Assembly: GCA_936440205.1 (NCBI GenBank)
Contig: OW387134.1
Coordinates: 16,470,908 to 16,534,907 of the forward strand
DNA length: 64,000 bases
From: Lepidonotus clava
Lineage: Eukaryota; Annelida; Polychaeta; Phyllodocida; Polynoidae
Reading direction: 5' to 3'
The translations under genes were made by a program, and so were the position numbers. Below, in pieces: positions 13,118 through 23,400 of the stretch. The notes beneath the pieces were generated by a model. The model searched no databases, was not told the origin of the DNA, and worked only from the letters and a program-made list of their open reading frames with translations. How positions within the stretch are numbered: the first letter of the stretch is position 1; every line of letters starts with the position of its first letter.

Positions 13118-15133
13118 GTGTCGGAGCAGGAGGACAAAAATGTCAATCGACAAGGTAACTTTGTTCAAAATATACAATTTCTAGCCTATACTTCTTGTCT
13201 AACGGTCGATAGGGAGGTAGATGAGGTCCTTGTCGACAATTACCCCAAGTTTGAAAAAATTCCATCGGGTAGTTCAAGAGATATTAAATATTTTGAAAAT
13301 AATCTTCTGGTCTCGGCGCGCTCGCCGAGTGGTCAAACTGTCAATGTATTCGAGAAATGTGCACGGGGTGAATGCACATGCGATTATTTTATTAATGGTG
13401 CATTAGTGCAACTCAGACCTTGTAGATTCGAATATCTCCTTTCATTGGGGTCTGATGACTGTAAAAGCAGATTTAGATCCATGGTAGATGGTATAACAGA
13501 TGGTTTTAAAATAGTTGATGACACTGTGCCAAGCGGGGGTCTGAGTTATGATTGCAGAAACTACAATTCTCTTTTTGAAGGTGATAATAGAAAAAAAATG
13601 GACAAAATTATTGGCAAGGAGCTAGCGGAAGGCTATCTAAAAATAGTGCAAGAAAAACCTGCTTGTATTCACTCTATGGGTGCAGTACCTAAACCTGATG
13701 GTAACATAAGGCCAATAACGGATTGCAGTATGCCTGAAAAAATCTCAATTAATAATTATTGTGATAATATTATTGAGGAGTTCAAATACAAGAGTGTAGA
13801 CAATGTAGTCGCATTACTAAATCCTGGGGACTATATGGCAGTAGTTGACATTAAATCCGCTTACAGGGCTGTCCCAATATACCCAGACCATCAAAAATAT
13901 TTGGGAATCAGATGGGAAATTAATGGTGAAAATAAATATATACAGGACTCCCGCTTGGCATTTGGTCTAAGGCTAGGGCCAATGTATTTTAATGAAATTT
14001 CTGAGTTTATATATCATATTTTGTCAGATATTTATGGTATTCAGACAGTAAATTATTTGGATGACTTTATTGTCATTGGATCAAGCCTGGAGGAGGCAAC
14101 CTGGGCCCAACAGGTAGTTATAAGGGTCCTAAGATACCTGGGTTTTCATATTAGCTGGGGGAAAGTATCCCCACCATCTCAGGTATGTACCTACCTGGGT
14201 CTGGAGATTGACTCTATTAAAATGGAAATTCGGTTGCCATAGGAAAAGTTGGTTAAATTAAAAAATTTGGTAGTAAAATATGGTCAAAAAGCAACAATAG
14301 GCAGAAAGGAACTGGAAAGTCTAGGGGGTCTTTTGTCCCACTGTGCTCATGTTGTGGAGGGAGGCAGGGTATACTGTCGAAGGGTTTATAACCTATATAA
14401 AGTCCTCTTAAATAATAATTTGAAAGCAATAAAAATAGGACAGGCATGTAGGGACGACCTGTTATGGTGGGAAAAATTTCTGGAAAATTTTAATGGCAAA
14501 AGAAAAATAGAATACAAAGAATTTCCCCTTCCTATGGTATCAGACTCATCTATGAAAGGCTTCGCAGTGTATATGGGAAATGACTGGAGAGCAGGTAGTT
14601 GGGACAATAACATTGTTTTCCCAGATTCAGATTGTAAACATATTTTACAAGCTCCTTCTGATATTATTTATGACAACAAAAATATTAATGAATTAGAATT
14701 ATTGCCTATAGTACGTGGCCTGCAAGAATGGCTGAGCCAACTGGCAGGTCACAGTGTAAATATTTATACAGACAACACTCAAGTATTTCATATGATAAGA
14801 AAGGGGATAAGTACTAATCCTACGTGCATGAGTTGGTTAAGGGAAATTTTTTGGATATGCAAAATATATAAAGTAAGACTGGTGCCTCATTACATTAACA
14901 CAAAAAATAACCTGGTGGCTGACACTTTGTCACGCCTTTTATATTTTAAAAGTGAGGACGCAGTTAAAAAGTGCATTTTGGGTGCGAATTTGTGTTGCGC
15001 TAACGCTATTTTTGACTTTTGCAGAGGAAATGTGCCTGATGAGGCGAGTGATAGCGTTGAAAAAATCCGCCGTAGGGAAATCAACACAAAAGTTAAGGAG
15101 GATGCAGTGGAAATGTTATTTGAAGGTATGTAA
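13118..15133 (+). other. Reverse transcriptase / RNase H region of the Ngaro-like element
   Basis: The reverse transcriptase shows palm motifs, including VDIKSAYRAVPIYPDHQKYL and the catalytic YLDD (in VNYLDDFIVIG). Downstream are a connection region and an RNase H-like segment with YTDNTQVFHM and a late ADTLSR motif, as in DIRS/Ngaro pol. The region is described here as one fossil part of the element. Confidence 0.88.
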
Positions 15134-15947
15134 AAAATTTCAGTGGCAGCCTTTTAAATGTAACTCTAAACAAGGCTGTTTATATATATCTTACCTATCT
15201 AAATTTATGAAAGCATCCTCCGTTATTAATTATTACCAGGCGGTAATTTATTATCACAATGTAAGGGCCAAGCCAGTAGCAGGCTGGTCCGATGTAAATG
15301 TAAAAATGGTTGTAAAGGGAATTAAAAATTCCAATTTTAATGAGGTGGATAGTAAAGAACCACTGAAAGAGAAGCATTTAGAAAAATTATATAGGAAGGT
15401 AGATTGGTCCGACCAGTTAGGGATATTGGTATATATTGTAATTGTTTTCCTATTTAGGACACTACTCAGGGTAGGACACACTGTGAGGTCGGAACATATG
15501 CTTCTGAGAAAAAATGTGATATTTCATAAATGGGGTTGTATTGTAAAGGTTACATCCTCAAAGACAAAAAAGCCAGGCCAGGTACATGAGATACCAATAA
15601 ATAGATTAGAAAATAAAAGGGTCTGCGCTGTGTATTTATTGGAAAAATTATTTAAAATTCATCCAAAGTCCAGGGATGATCCTTTGTTCTCCACAGAAAA
15701 AATTGGTTATTTATCTTACACTGTGGTTAACAAGCAATTTAAACAAATGTTATCAAATTCAGAGATTAAGGGTAATTTTTCAACCCATTCTCTAAGGAGG
15801 GGAGGCACCACAGACTTGTATAATAAGGGTGCTTCTTTAACCTATATTAAGGAGAGAGGCCAATGGTCATCTGATTGTATTTACAAATATATTAGGCCTT
15901 CAATCTCCGATAAAATTAATTATGATAAATTTTTATCACTACGTTAG
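14952..15947 (+). CDS. Tyrosine recombinase of the Ngaro-like element
   Basis: This is a 331-codon frame overlapping the end of the pol region. It holds the conserved tyrosine-recombinase signature HSLRRGG (the H-X-X-R box), followed by YIKERGQWSSDCIYKYIR with a candidate catalytic tyrosine. An upstream LFRTLLRVG segment fits the first catalytic arginine region. The enzyme would insert a circular DNA intermediate, replacing the integrase used by LTR elements. The frame ends just before the B1 repeat. Confidence 0.88.
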   Translation: MRTQLKSAFWVRICVALTLFLTFAEEMCLMRRVIALKKSAVGKSTQKLRRMQWKCYLKVCKKFQWQPFKCNSKQGCLYISYLSKFMKASSVINYYQAVIYYHNVRAKPVAGWSDVNVKMVVKGIKNSNFNEVDSKEPLKEKHLEKLYRKVDWSDQLGILVYIVIVFLFRTLLRVGHTVRSEHMLLRKNVIFHKWGCIVKVTSSKTKKPGQVHEIPINRLENKRVCAVYLLEKLFKIHPKSRDDPLFSTEKIGYLSYTVVNKQFKQMLSNSEIKGNFSTHSLRRGGTTDLYNKGASLTYIKERGQWSSDCIYKYIRPSISDKINYDKFLSLR

Positions 15948-15967
15948 GTAATTGATTTGGAGGTTTT

Positions 15968-16362
15968 GGATTAAAATAAATGTAATTTATTATATGTCCA
16001 AATCAATTTACCTCTTTGTTGTTCTGTATTTGTTCTAAGTTGTTCTAGCCGCGACGTAAATGATATTAAATTGTGCAGCGATACCTGAACCAATTTATTT
16101 ATTTCGGAGAGGCGTGACGTCATCGCCCCCCGTTACCATCGCTACGGAGATTGTTGTACCTCCACTATATAAATCGCCCGAGCTTGACCGTTGGTCATTC
16201 TCGTTCTAACCACCAACGATTTACCATCGCAGCAGAATTTTAAACTTTAGAATTATTGTTACAGGAAAGGATTAAAATAAATGTAATTTATTATATGTCC
16301 AAATCAATTTACCTCTTTGTTGTTCTGTATTTGTTCTAAGTTGTTCTAGCCGCGACGTAAAT
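15968..16362 (+). repeat. Ngaro-like B1-A2-B2 terminal block
   Basis: B1 (15968-16061) and B2 (16269-16362) are matching 94-bp repeats flanking A2 (16059-16243). B1 and A2 overlap by about 3 bp (AAT). The order B1-A2-B2 mirrors the single A1 at the left end and is the template arrangement used by split-direct-repeat recombinase elements. Confidence 0.9.
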
Positions 16363-18050
16363 ATTCATATTTTATCGATAGTATTATATCAAAGTCGTCG
16401 AAAACTAGGGAAACCCTGGAGACTGTTACACGAAGAAATTTATTCAAAAACGTATCTATTTCTTCAGAGGCAGGAAGATTGATACTAAAGATCGCATCGC
16501 CATTTACAATAAGGCCCTAATCAATATAGGCCTAAGAGAAAAGACAATTTACAATACGAAGGGAAAAAAAACATATGTTTGGCGCTTATTGGGATGTTCA
16601 TTATCTGTTTCTAATGGCAGTAGCTTACGGAAGCTGTCCTGTGGCATAAAAGAAGACTTTCTCCAGGTGTTGGACCCTAACCATGTGTTTTGCTCACGTG
16701 AAACATCAGACAAGGAAGTAGGAGCGGCCAACAGGCAGCCAGCTGGAACTCATGAATTATGTAGTAATTGTTTCGAGGAAGAGACTACGGACTCACTTTT
16801 AGGACCAAGCTAGATAATAAGGGTCTATACAACGTTAGAGGGGGCAATACGTTTGGTTTCATCGGGATGATTAATTTATTCGGAATTCAATTGTGTACAG
16901 GCGCTGCAACTCTATAAAATATGAATGATTTCGATACCATAAGTTAAATCGATAATACGCACATGGTAGAAACATGTCAATTTGACGAGCTTGCGCTATA
17001 GGTGCTGATTCTATCTGGATGTCAAAATAGACAGCTCTAAAATAACACGTAACTAAACGCTGTGCAGAACCTTTTTTACGGGCTCTGCACAACCTTATCT
17101 GCTGCACTCTTGAAAAATGCTTTGAACATATCAATGTCTAGCGAAAGCTGTGATCCAATCAAGTTAAAGGTAATTGGCCTAAGGAGCAATATACTAATAT
17201 CACTGCATTTGTTTACTTGTCCTTTATGCCTTAGGCGAGTTGGAACTTGCTGTCTAAGCTGTTTCTTTTCCTAATGTAGTAGTAAATATCTTACTGTAGG
17301 CCTACCTAATTGCACACTTTCAAATATTTGTTCTCTGCAATTAAATTTAGTCGGTAAGAAATAAGAGTTGAATTGGACAAAACGGGCTTCCCGGTACCTA
17401 AGAATATCTTATCACATCCATTCCAATATTTCGTGCAGTAGCCTATGCATGTTTTTTTAAGTGTTTACTCATTATCTTCACGCTTACACATGATCTTCCA
17501 GATATCAGGTATATACAAAAAGGAGTGTAATGTTCTTATCTTTTAGAGAAATCACGAACATACAATACCAAGCAGCGATCACCAAGCAGCTATAGACCTA
17601 CTTTTATATCTGGCTTGAGGAAGATCATGAGAAGATAGGTATGATTGAATAATCAGCTTATTCAAGATTAATGTCATGACATTGTTGACAAATTGGTCCC
17701 CGCTCTTTAAACAAATATAAAAGACATGCATGCTTACGTGTGTTGGTCCGAGAGGTAAACCAACACCCTCCCTCCACCCCACCCTTCATGTGTACAGGTT
17801 CCACTAGTCAGTACTAAGCCTTCAGCAGTTGGTTCCTCCAGGCAGAAATACCTTAACTAATTCTGAGATATGCGTACCTGTGAAGGTAGAACTGTGTCAC
17901 CTCAGTGCAGTCACTCCATACATAGACCGACGGATGTCAGTCGCTTTTATGTATCCCTCTCATTATGCGTATACTCCATGATCAAAAGTGAACGACCACT
18001 ATGTCAAGTATTGCAAACGTAAACAACCAGACCGACAGTCATCCAGGGTC
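16363..18050. other. Gene-free stretch right of the Ngaro-like element
   Basis: Moderately AT-rich sequence with no open frame having coding character and no recognisable repeat. It may be first-intron sequence of the minus-strand coiled-coil gene if that gene starts at the promoter-like patch near 18.1 kb. Confidence 0.4.
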
Positions 18051-18104
18051 CGCCATTTTGTGGCACGTGATACTCTAGGCTTGTGTGTGGCGTTGCCTAG
18101 CAAC
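18051..18104. promoter_or_regulatory. Promoter-like motif cluster: YY1-like, E-box and RFX X-box
   Basis: Within 54 bp there are CCGCCATTTTG (YY1-like), GCACGTGA (USF/MYC E-box) and GTTGCCTAGCAAC at 18092-18104, a perfect palindromic RFX X-box. In animals the X-box marks promoters of ciliary genes. The nearest candidate target is the minus-strand coiled-coil gene, whose coding start at 10321 is preceded by an acceptor site and therefore needs an upstream noncoding exon. The assignment is inferred; the motifs are seen directly. Confidence 0.5.
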
Positions 18105-18428
18105 CAGAGGTGCGTGCCGCCCAGCGTACAGGTGTAGGAAGGGTTGTTGGGTGCGGATGTTTCACTTGATTTCCTCCAGGGACTGAAGTGTGGGAATTCC
18201 CACAACTCATTCATAGATTGTTAGCCTATAGAAACGGTTTATGAATCTACTAAACAAGCGCTTAAAGATAAATTTATATTAATCCGTACATCTAAAACAT
18301 TCTTAATTATTACACATGAAAGGGAAATCAAATCATTCCAAAATAGTTTAAAATGTCAATTTTGCTGGGGAAAACGTTAAACACGAGGCACAGAACGAGG
18401 GGAAAGAGACCCTGTTCCATTTGATATA

Positions 18429-19580
18429 CAGTGGTCCCCCTCTTATACGGCCACCCTCGGGGAATGGGTAAAGTGGCCGCATAAGAGGGGTGGCCGTTGG
18501 TGAGGGGGAGAAACTATAGACACAATTCTACCATATCATAAGTAAAAGGGAGAAGTCCTGTCAATCACCCCCTGTCCCCTCCACACCTTTGCCGACCTCC
18601 CATCAAAGAGAGAAGTCCTGTCAATCATCCCCTGTCCACTCCATACCTCTGCTGGCCTCTCATCAAAGAGAGAAGTCCTGTCAGTCGACCCCTGTCCACT
18701 CCATACCTCTACTGACCTCCCATCAAAGAGAGAAGTCCTGTCAGTCGACCCCTGTCCACTTCATACCTCTACTGACCTCCCATCAAAGGGAGAAGTCCTG
18801 TCAGTCAACCCCTGTCCACTCCACACCCCTCCGGCCACACATCAAAGGGAGAAGTCCTGTCAATCACCTGTCCACTGGGAGAATTTCTGTTAGTCGACCC
18901 CTGTCCACTCCACACCTCTGCTGGCCTCTCATCAAAGAGAGAAGTCCTGTCAGTCGACCCCTGTCCCTCCACACCTCTGCCGGTCCCTCATCAAAGGGAG
19001 AAGTCATGGCAGCCGGCCCCTGTCCCCTCATGTCAGTTGCCACCTTAGACTGTACATGTAGTTACATCCAAGTCCGCTAGTCGTTCAAACGATTATGCAA
19101 GAAGTATCTAAGTCATAAAAGGACTATTGCCACCACTTAATCTCATCTGACTGGCGGGGCCCTTGGGGATCCCCAATGTCACATGTCGAATATAAGAAAT
19201 TTTAAGGGTCATGTCACCTGTCACTTAACTCTCCATGTCCTATGTCGCCTCTAAGGGACCATCATGTCGCATGTCCAATTTAAGAAATTGGTCATGTCAT
19301 GTTGTTTATTTTTTCTTCATGTCAATAAGCACCATGTCACATGTCGATTCTAAGAAATGGTCATGTCTCCATGTCAAATTTAAGGGTCAAGGGTCCCACT
19401 GGCCGCTGATGAGGGGTTTTATGGCCATATGGGACCTCAAAAGTCTGGCCGCTGGCCGCGTCAAAGGGGTGGCCGCTGGTGAGGGGTAAATATAGAGACA
19501 AAACTGTCCGTGCCAGCATTTTGTGGCCACATAAGAGGGGTGGCCGCTGGTGAGGGGGGCCGTATATAGGGGGACCACTG
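18429..19580. mobile_element. Tc1-mariner/pogo-like MITE carrying a minisatellite
   Basis: The left end CAGTGGTCCCCCTCTTATAC and the right end GTATATAGGGGGACCACTG are inverted repeats of about 23 bp. Each is flanked by TA, the target duplication of Tc1/mariner/pogo elements. Subterminal GGTGGCCGCTGGTGAGGGG motifs recur on the right side. The interior is a 60-bp minisatellite followed by CATGTCACATGTC-type repeats. There is no transposase, so it is nonautonomous. Confidence 0.8.
18541..19018 (+). repeat. 60-bp minisatellite inside the pogo-like MITE
   Basis: About eight units of roughly 60 bp run head to tail, each containing AGAAGTCCTGTCA, CCCCTGTCC and CATCAAAG. Units starting near 18601, 18661 and 18721 are exactly 60 bp apart; later units are shorter or truncated. 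The apparent 163-codon open frame across it is a by-product of the period being a multiple of three. Confidence 0.88.
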
Positions 19581-19755
19581 TAATTGATTCAATTTTTTAA
19601 CATTAACATAAACGGGCTGAAACAGTAAATCTTGCAGACCTTACTGAATTTTCAAATTATCATTTCTCCATATATTATGTGGACATTCACGTTTAGCTGT
19701 CTAATATATTTTTTGTCGAGTTGGGCAGTTACTCAAGTACAAAGTTGAAGCTATA

Positions 19756-19915
19756 CAGTGGCGGATACAGGATTAGATATGTTATTAGTAGGGGGGCATC
19801 CCCAATAAGGCTAAAAACTAAAAGTTGTACATTTGTGCTTTTCAAGTTTATGTCCCTGCTAAAAGGGGGAGGGGGAGGGTCAGGCCCCCCTGGACCCGCC
19901 CTTGTTCCGCCATTG
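19756..19915. mobile_element. hAT-like MITE of the CAGTGGCGGA type
   Basis: The 160-bp element starts with CAGTGGCGGATACAGG and ends with TTCCGCCATTG, which are imperfect inverted repeats. The interior has a G-rich run and GGACCCGCCC. It is related by its ends to the remnants near 300-375, 21888-22013 and 23017-23515. It is noncoding. Confidence 0.6.
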
Positions 19916-20409
19916 ATGTATGCCAATCCCAGAACATTGTGGTCTTCGGGTGTATTGCCATAGCGTTTCTCTGCCATAATCATTATTGATTAGATTAACA
20001 ATTTGATTGAGCCAGCATATTCTTTTCAACTCAATAAAAGCGCCCTTATCATGGTTTTCAATGCATATTTTGCAATTTCCTTATAACATTTGACGTATTT
20101 ATCATCCACAAGGTAGGCCAAGCTGCCCTTTTGGTGACATATGTGCAATATCATTTTGTTGCGATTATGTCATTTTAAAAGTGCAAGAATTGATGTAAAG
20201 TGTAAGAATAAATCAAGTTTATTCACCCAAAATATATATTATATTGAACAATTTGAAAAAACATAAAAGAATGTTCATCTTTATCATTTTATACCAGTTT
20301 TGTTGCCACTAAGAAAACTCTTTTATCAGTTTTGGGGCCACTAAGAAAATGCTTGGGAATCAAACAGCTACCGTTGCCCGCAGCAATCGTTCTTGATCTA
20401 AACCGTTAA
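19916..20409. other. 3' flank of the secreted-protein gene
   Basis: No gene is seen. On the minus strand an AATAAA signal lies at 20218-20223, about 190 nt past the stop of the secreted-protein gene, so this stretch is probably its 3' untranslated region and flank. Confidence 0.45.
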
Positions 20410-23400
20410 TCAAGCGGCCTTGGAGAGGCAGCTGAGCGTTATGTCAGCCCTGGCCCATTCCGTCTTCACGCTCGTCTTGTAATGCACGTTCCAGTTACTG
20501 GTGATCTCATCGGGGGTCGGGGCGACGTCATTGGTGACCATGAGGGGCGAGTCGCCGTCCAGGGTGGAGCCGACGGCCCAGTAGGCGCAGGTGGGCGTCC
20601 TCTTCAGGTACAGGTACACCCCATGTTCCCGGTTAACGTACGTCGGCCGCCCATTTAGTTCACCCTGTCTGATGAACTCTCCGGATATCGAGGCGCGAGT
20701 CGACCTGCTGATCATGGCCAGCTTCTCACAGATGTAGGCTGAATGGACAAAGGAAAATGTTGTCTTCAATGAGATTCATATAGCGTTGTTAGACCAGCAT
20801 ATCAGCACAAGTAAAATTGCAATATTACTTATTATGTGCAGCTGCCCCATAAATGGGATACCGTTTTGATCGCCTTCTGGTGCATTAGACTTTCTAGTGC
20901 GTCCCACTGTCCGAGAACAGGAAGCGGCCATGTAATAGACTATCCGGAGCATGTCATTTGACAATGTCATAATATGTAACAAATATCAATTGTCGTAATA
21001 TGTAACAAAAGTGTTGATAAACTACCTACCCTGACATCCACATCTTGTTTTTACGTTGGGTGCGGTTTTGTAAACTGTCGTGTTCATTCCGTCCATTACT
21101 GACCAATCAAGAGTGACATTGGCTGGTGTCTCGGCCATGTCCCCGACCCTCAGTACCATTACACCCTGCATGTGAAGAACTGACAAGGTTACAACTGCCA
21201 TCACACATGCATGTGACTTAGTATACTCCGAAAGATATCATTGCTTACGGTACAAAAACAGTTTTGCTTCAATGCTATTCGTTCACGAGATACAAAATGT
21301 ACTTGTAGTTATAGTATAAATGTATATACCTGTAAGAAATGCAGCATGCAGACACATTCAATTATTAGTGTGTGTAGGGAGTTTTGTCCAATATATATAT
21401 ATATATAGTTTTGATATGTATATATAATTATGTGTATATATATGTATACATATATATATATATATATATATTTGTGTGTGTGTGTGTGTGTGTGTGTGTA
21501 GGCCTATGTACATTATGATATGATTCTATAGGAATCTATCATAGGAACCTTTTTCCGGAACCTTTTTCGGCATCGGATTGTCGAATTCATTAGACCTAAA
21601 GCTAATATGCCAGTATACATCTTATGGACTGTCATTGAACTTCAACATGTACACCGTCAACAGAGTATACCTTCCCTACTTCCATTCTGACTGATCACAC
21701 TTTCAGGTCGTGGAATACTTTTACTTTACCTGATCAGGTGCCAGACCAACTGCCCAAACGTTCTGAGTCGAGAAGTACAGGAACAGGTCGCGGTCTATGT
21801 GTTTGTATAAAGGCTTGTTACTGAAATACGATAAGAAACAATGACTATTACATGAAATGTTTAGATAGTAATCAGAGACGGAATTAGGGGGGATTGTGGG
21901 TCAAATATGTATTTTCTTTTATGTAAACTGGCTGCCTCCGAGGGGGCGCCGGGAATTTCTAATATAGCCCCCCCCCCCCCCCCTCATTTCAGGAATCCCT
22001 GGATCCGCCCATCGTAATTAATTTTTGCAAGACTACGGTAGTTTTGAATAGAGTGCTAAAGGATTCGACAATTGATGTACTCACTTATATAGGCATTTCT
22101 CCAGCCTGTAAGAACCCATTGCAGCAGCATGGTATTTCTCTGGTCCCGTCAACTCCAGCCTCTGACACGAGCACGAGTCTACATAGGTATACAATGTATA
22201 AGTACAGGCACATATATATCCAAATTAGGGTATATCAAAGCTAAAGTTTGTTCGCGAAAGGGTGAGCCTTTTACACTCTGCATGGTGCTTGGTGCATTCT
22301 CCCCTTTTCTGCAAAATAATGCATTGACTATGAACAAAAGCCATTAGAATTAATTCATATATAAAATGTATAGAATTTGAGAGGCATGAAAAGATTATAG
22401 TACTAAAATCAATTGGTGTAATGATGTAATTTGCATTAAATACAATTTGCCGTATCTGTAATTAAGTTTGTTCATCTAACTCGTAAAATCCATTGCTGTT
22501 ATTTTTATATATGCATCAATCTAATTCCCAGTACTAATTTATCAAATTAAATGCCACAAAAAAAACAATCATATTGTCAGGTAAAAAGTAAGCATCAACT
22601 CATCCACCACTCACCTTTGGAAGCAGGAGTAATGGTTGTGGTTGGAGTTGTAAATAAGGTTGTCCTTGGAGTAGTAAATCGTGAGGTTGTAGTGGGTCTT
22701 GTAGTTGGAGTAGTTAACAAGGCAGTTGTGGCTCGTTTTGTTGTAGGGGTAGTAAAACCAAATGTTATTGCTGGCTTTGTAGTTGGAGAGGTGAGGAGAG
22801 TTGTGGTTGGCGCTGGAGTGGTCGACGGAGTGGTAAATTCTAAGGAGAAATAATATCTACATAAGCAAGTTCATTAGGGCAGTTGTGATTAATTCCTTAG
22901 GTACGAAAAATAGTACCTGAATTAAACTTTTGCAAAGTAGGTCATCAGATTGATCTATTAAACGTGTTTAACGTAACACAATAGTCGTAACATACAAGTG
23001 AAGGCATAATGTATTGCAGTCGCGGATTAAAGGGAGTCAAAACCAATAACATTGATAAAATTTCATAACTCAGAAAAGTATAGAAATATGTTAGATGAGT
23101 CTAGTTAAGGTCAGTGGTAAAGTATTAGCTCTGAAAACTAGCCCAAACCAAAGTAGAATTCCATGAAAGATGGTAAAATTTCCATCTGTTTGTAAACAAA
23201 CCCCATTTTTGTGGATCCACATTAATTGATTTGAGCAAGGAAAACATGTTTTCAATTATTTTTACCACATTTCATGGTTTAGATTCAACATAGGCCAGAT
23301 ATAGGCTCAAGGAATGGATTTCTATGATAATTTGAATTTTGAAAAAATTTGTTGAATCTATTGGTTTTGGCTCTCTTTAAGAGGGTGTGGGGCGCTCACC

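Larger units (their letters stand above)
11470..16362 (+). mobile_element. Ngaro-like tyrosine-recombinase retrotransposon (DIRS order)
   Basis: This 4.9-kb element has split direct repeats in the order A1 - ORFs - B1 - A2 - B2. A1 is 11470-11654 and A2 is 16059-16243 (185 bp). B1 is 15968-16061 and B2 is 16269-16362 (94 bp). The copies look identical by eye, which indicates a recent insertion. Its parts are a gag-like frame with zinc knuckle, a reverse transcriptase/RNase H region and a tyrosine recombinase. I see no methyltransferase domain, which together with split direct repeats favours Ngaro over DIRS1- or PAT-type elements. No target duplication is expected for recombinase-mediated insertion. 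It looks nearly whole, with about one break. It sits between the coiled-coil gene's visible exons and a promoter-like patch near 18.1 kb, so it may be intronic. Confidence 0.93.

Noticed and set aside
18589-19080. 163-codon open frame with repeated SHQREKSCQS units
   Set aside because: It is a reading of the 60-bp minisatellite, whose period is a multiple of three; there is no start context or codon bias.
20776-20982. Extra exon of the secreted-protein gene
   Set aside because: No GT donor follows the open stretch on the minus strand, and exon 21030-21165 joins 20410-20738 in phase without it.
22551-22853. Valine-rich plus-strand frame of 100 codons
   Set aside because: It is the complement of the Thr/Pro-rich exon of the secreted-protein gene, which has proper splice sites on the minus strand.
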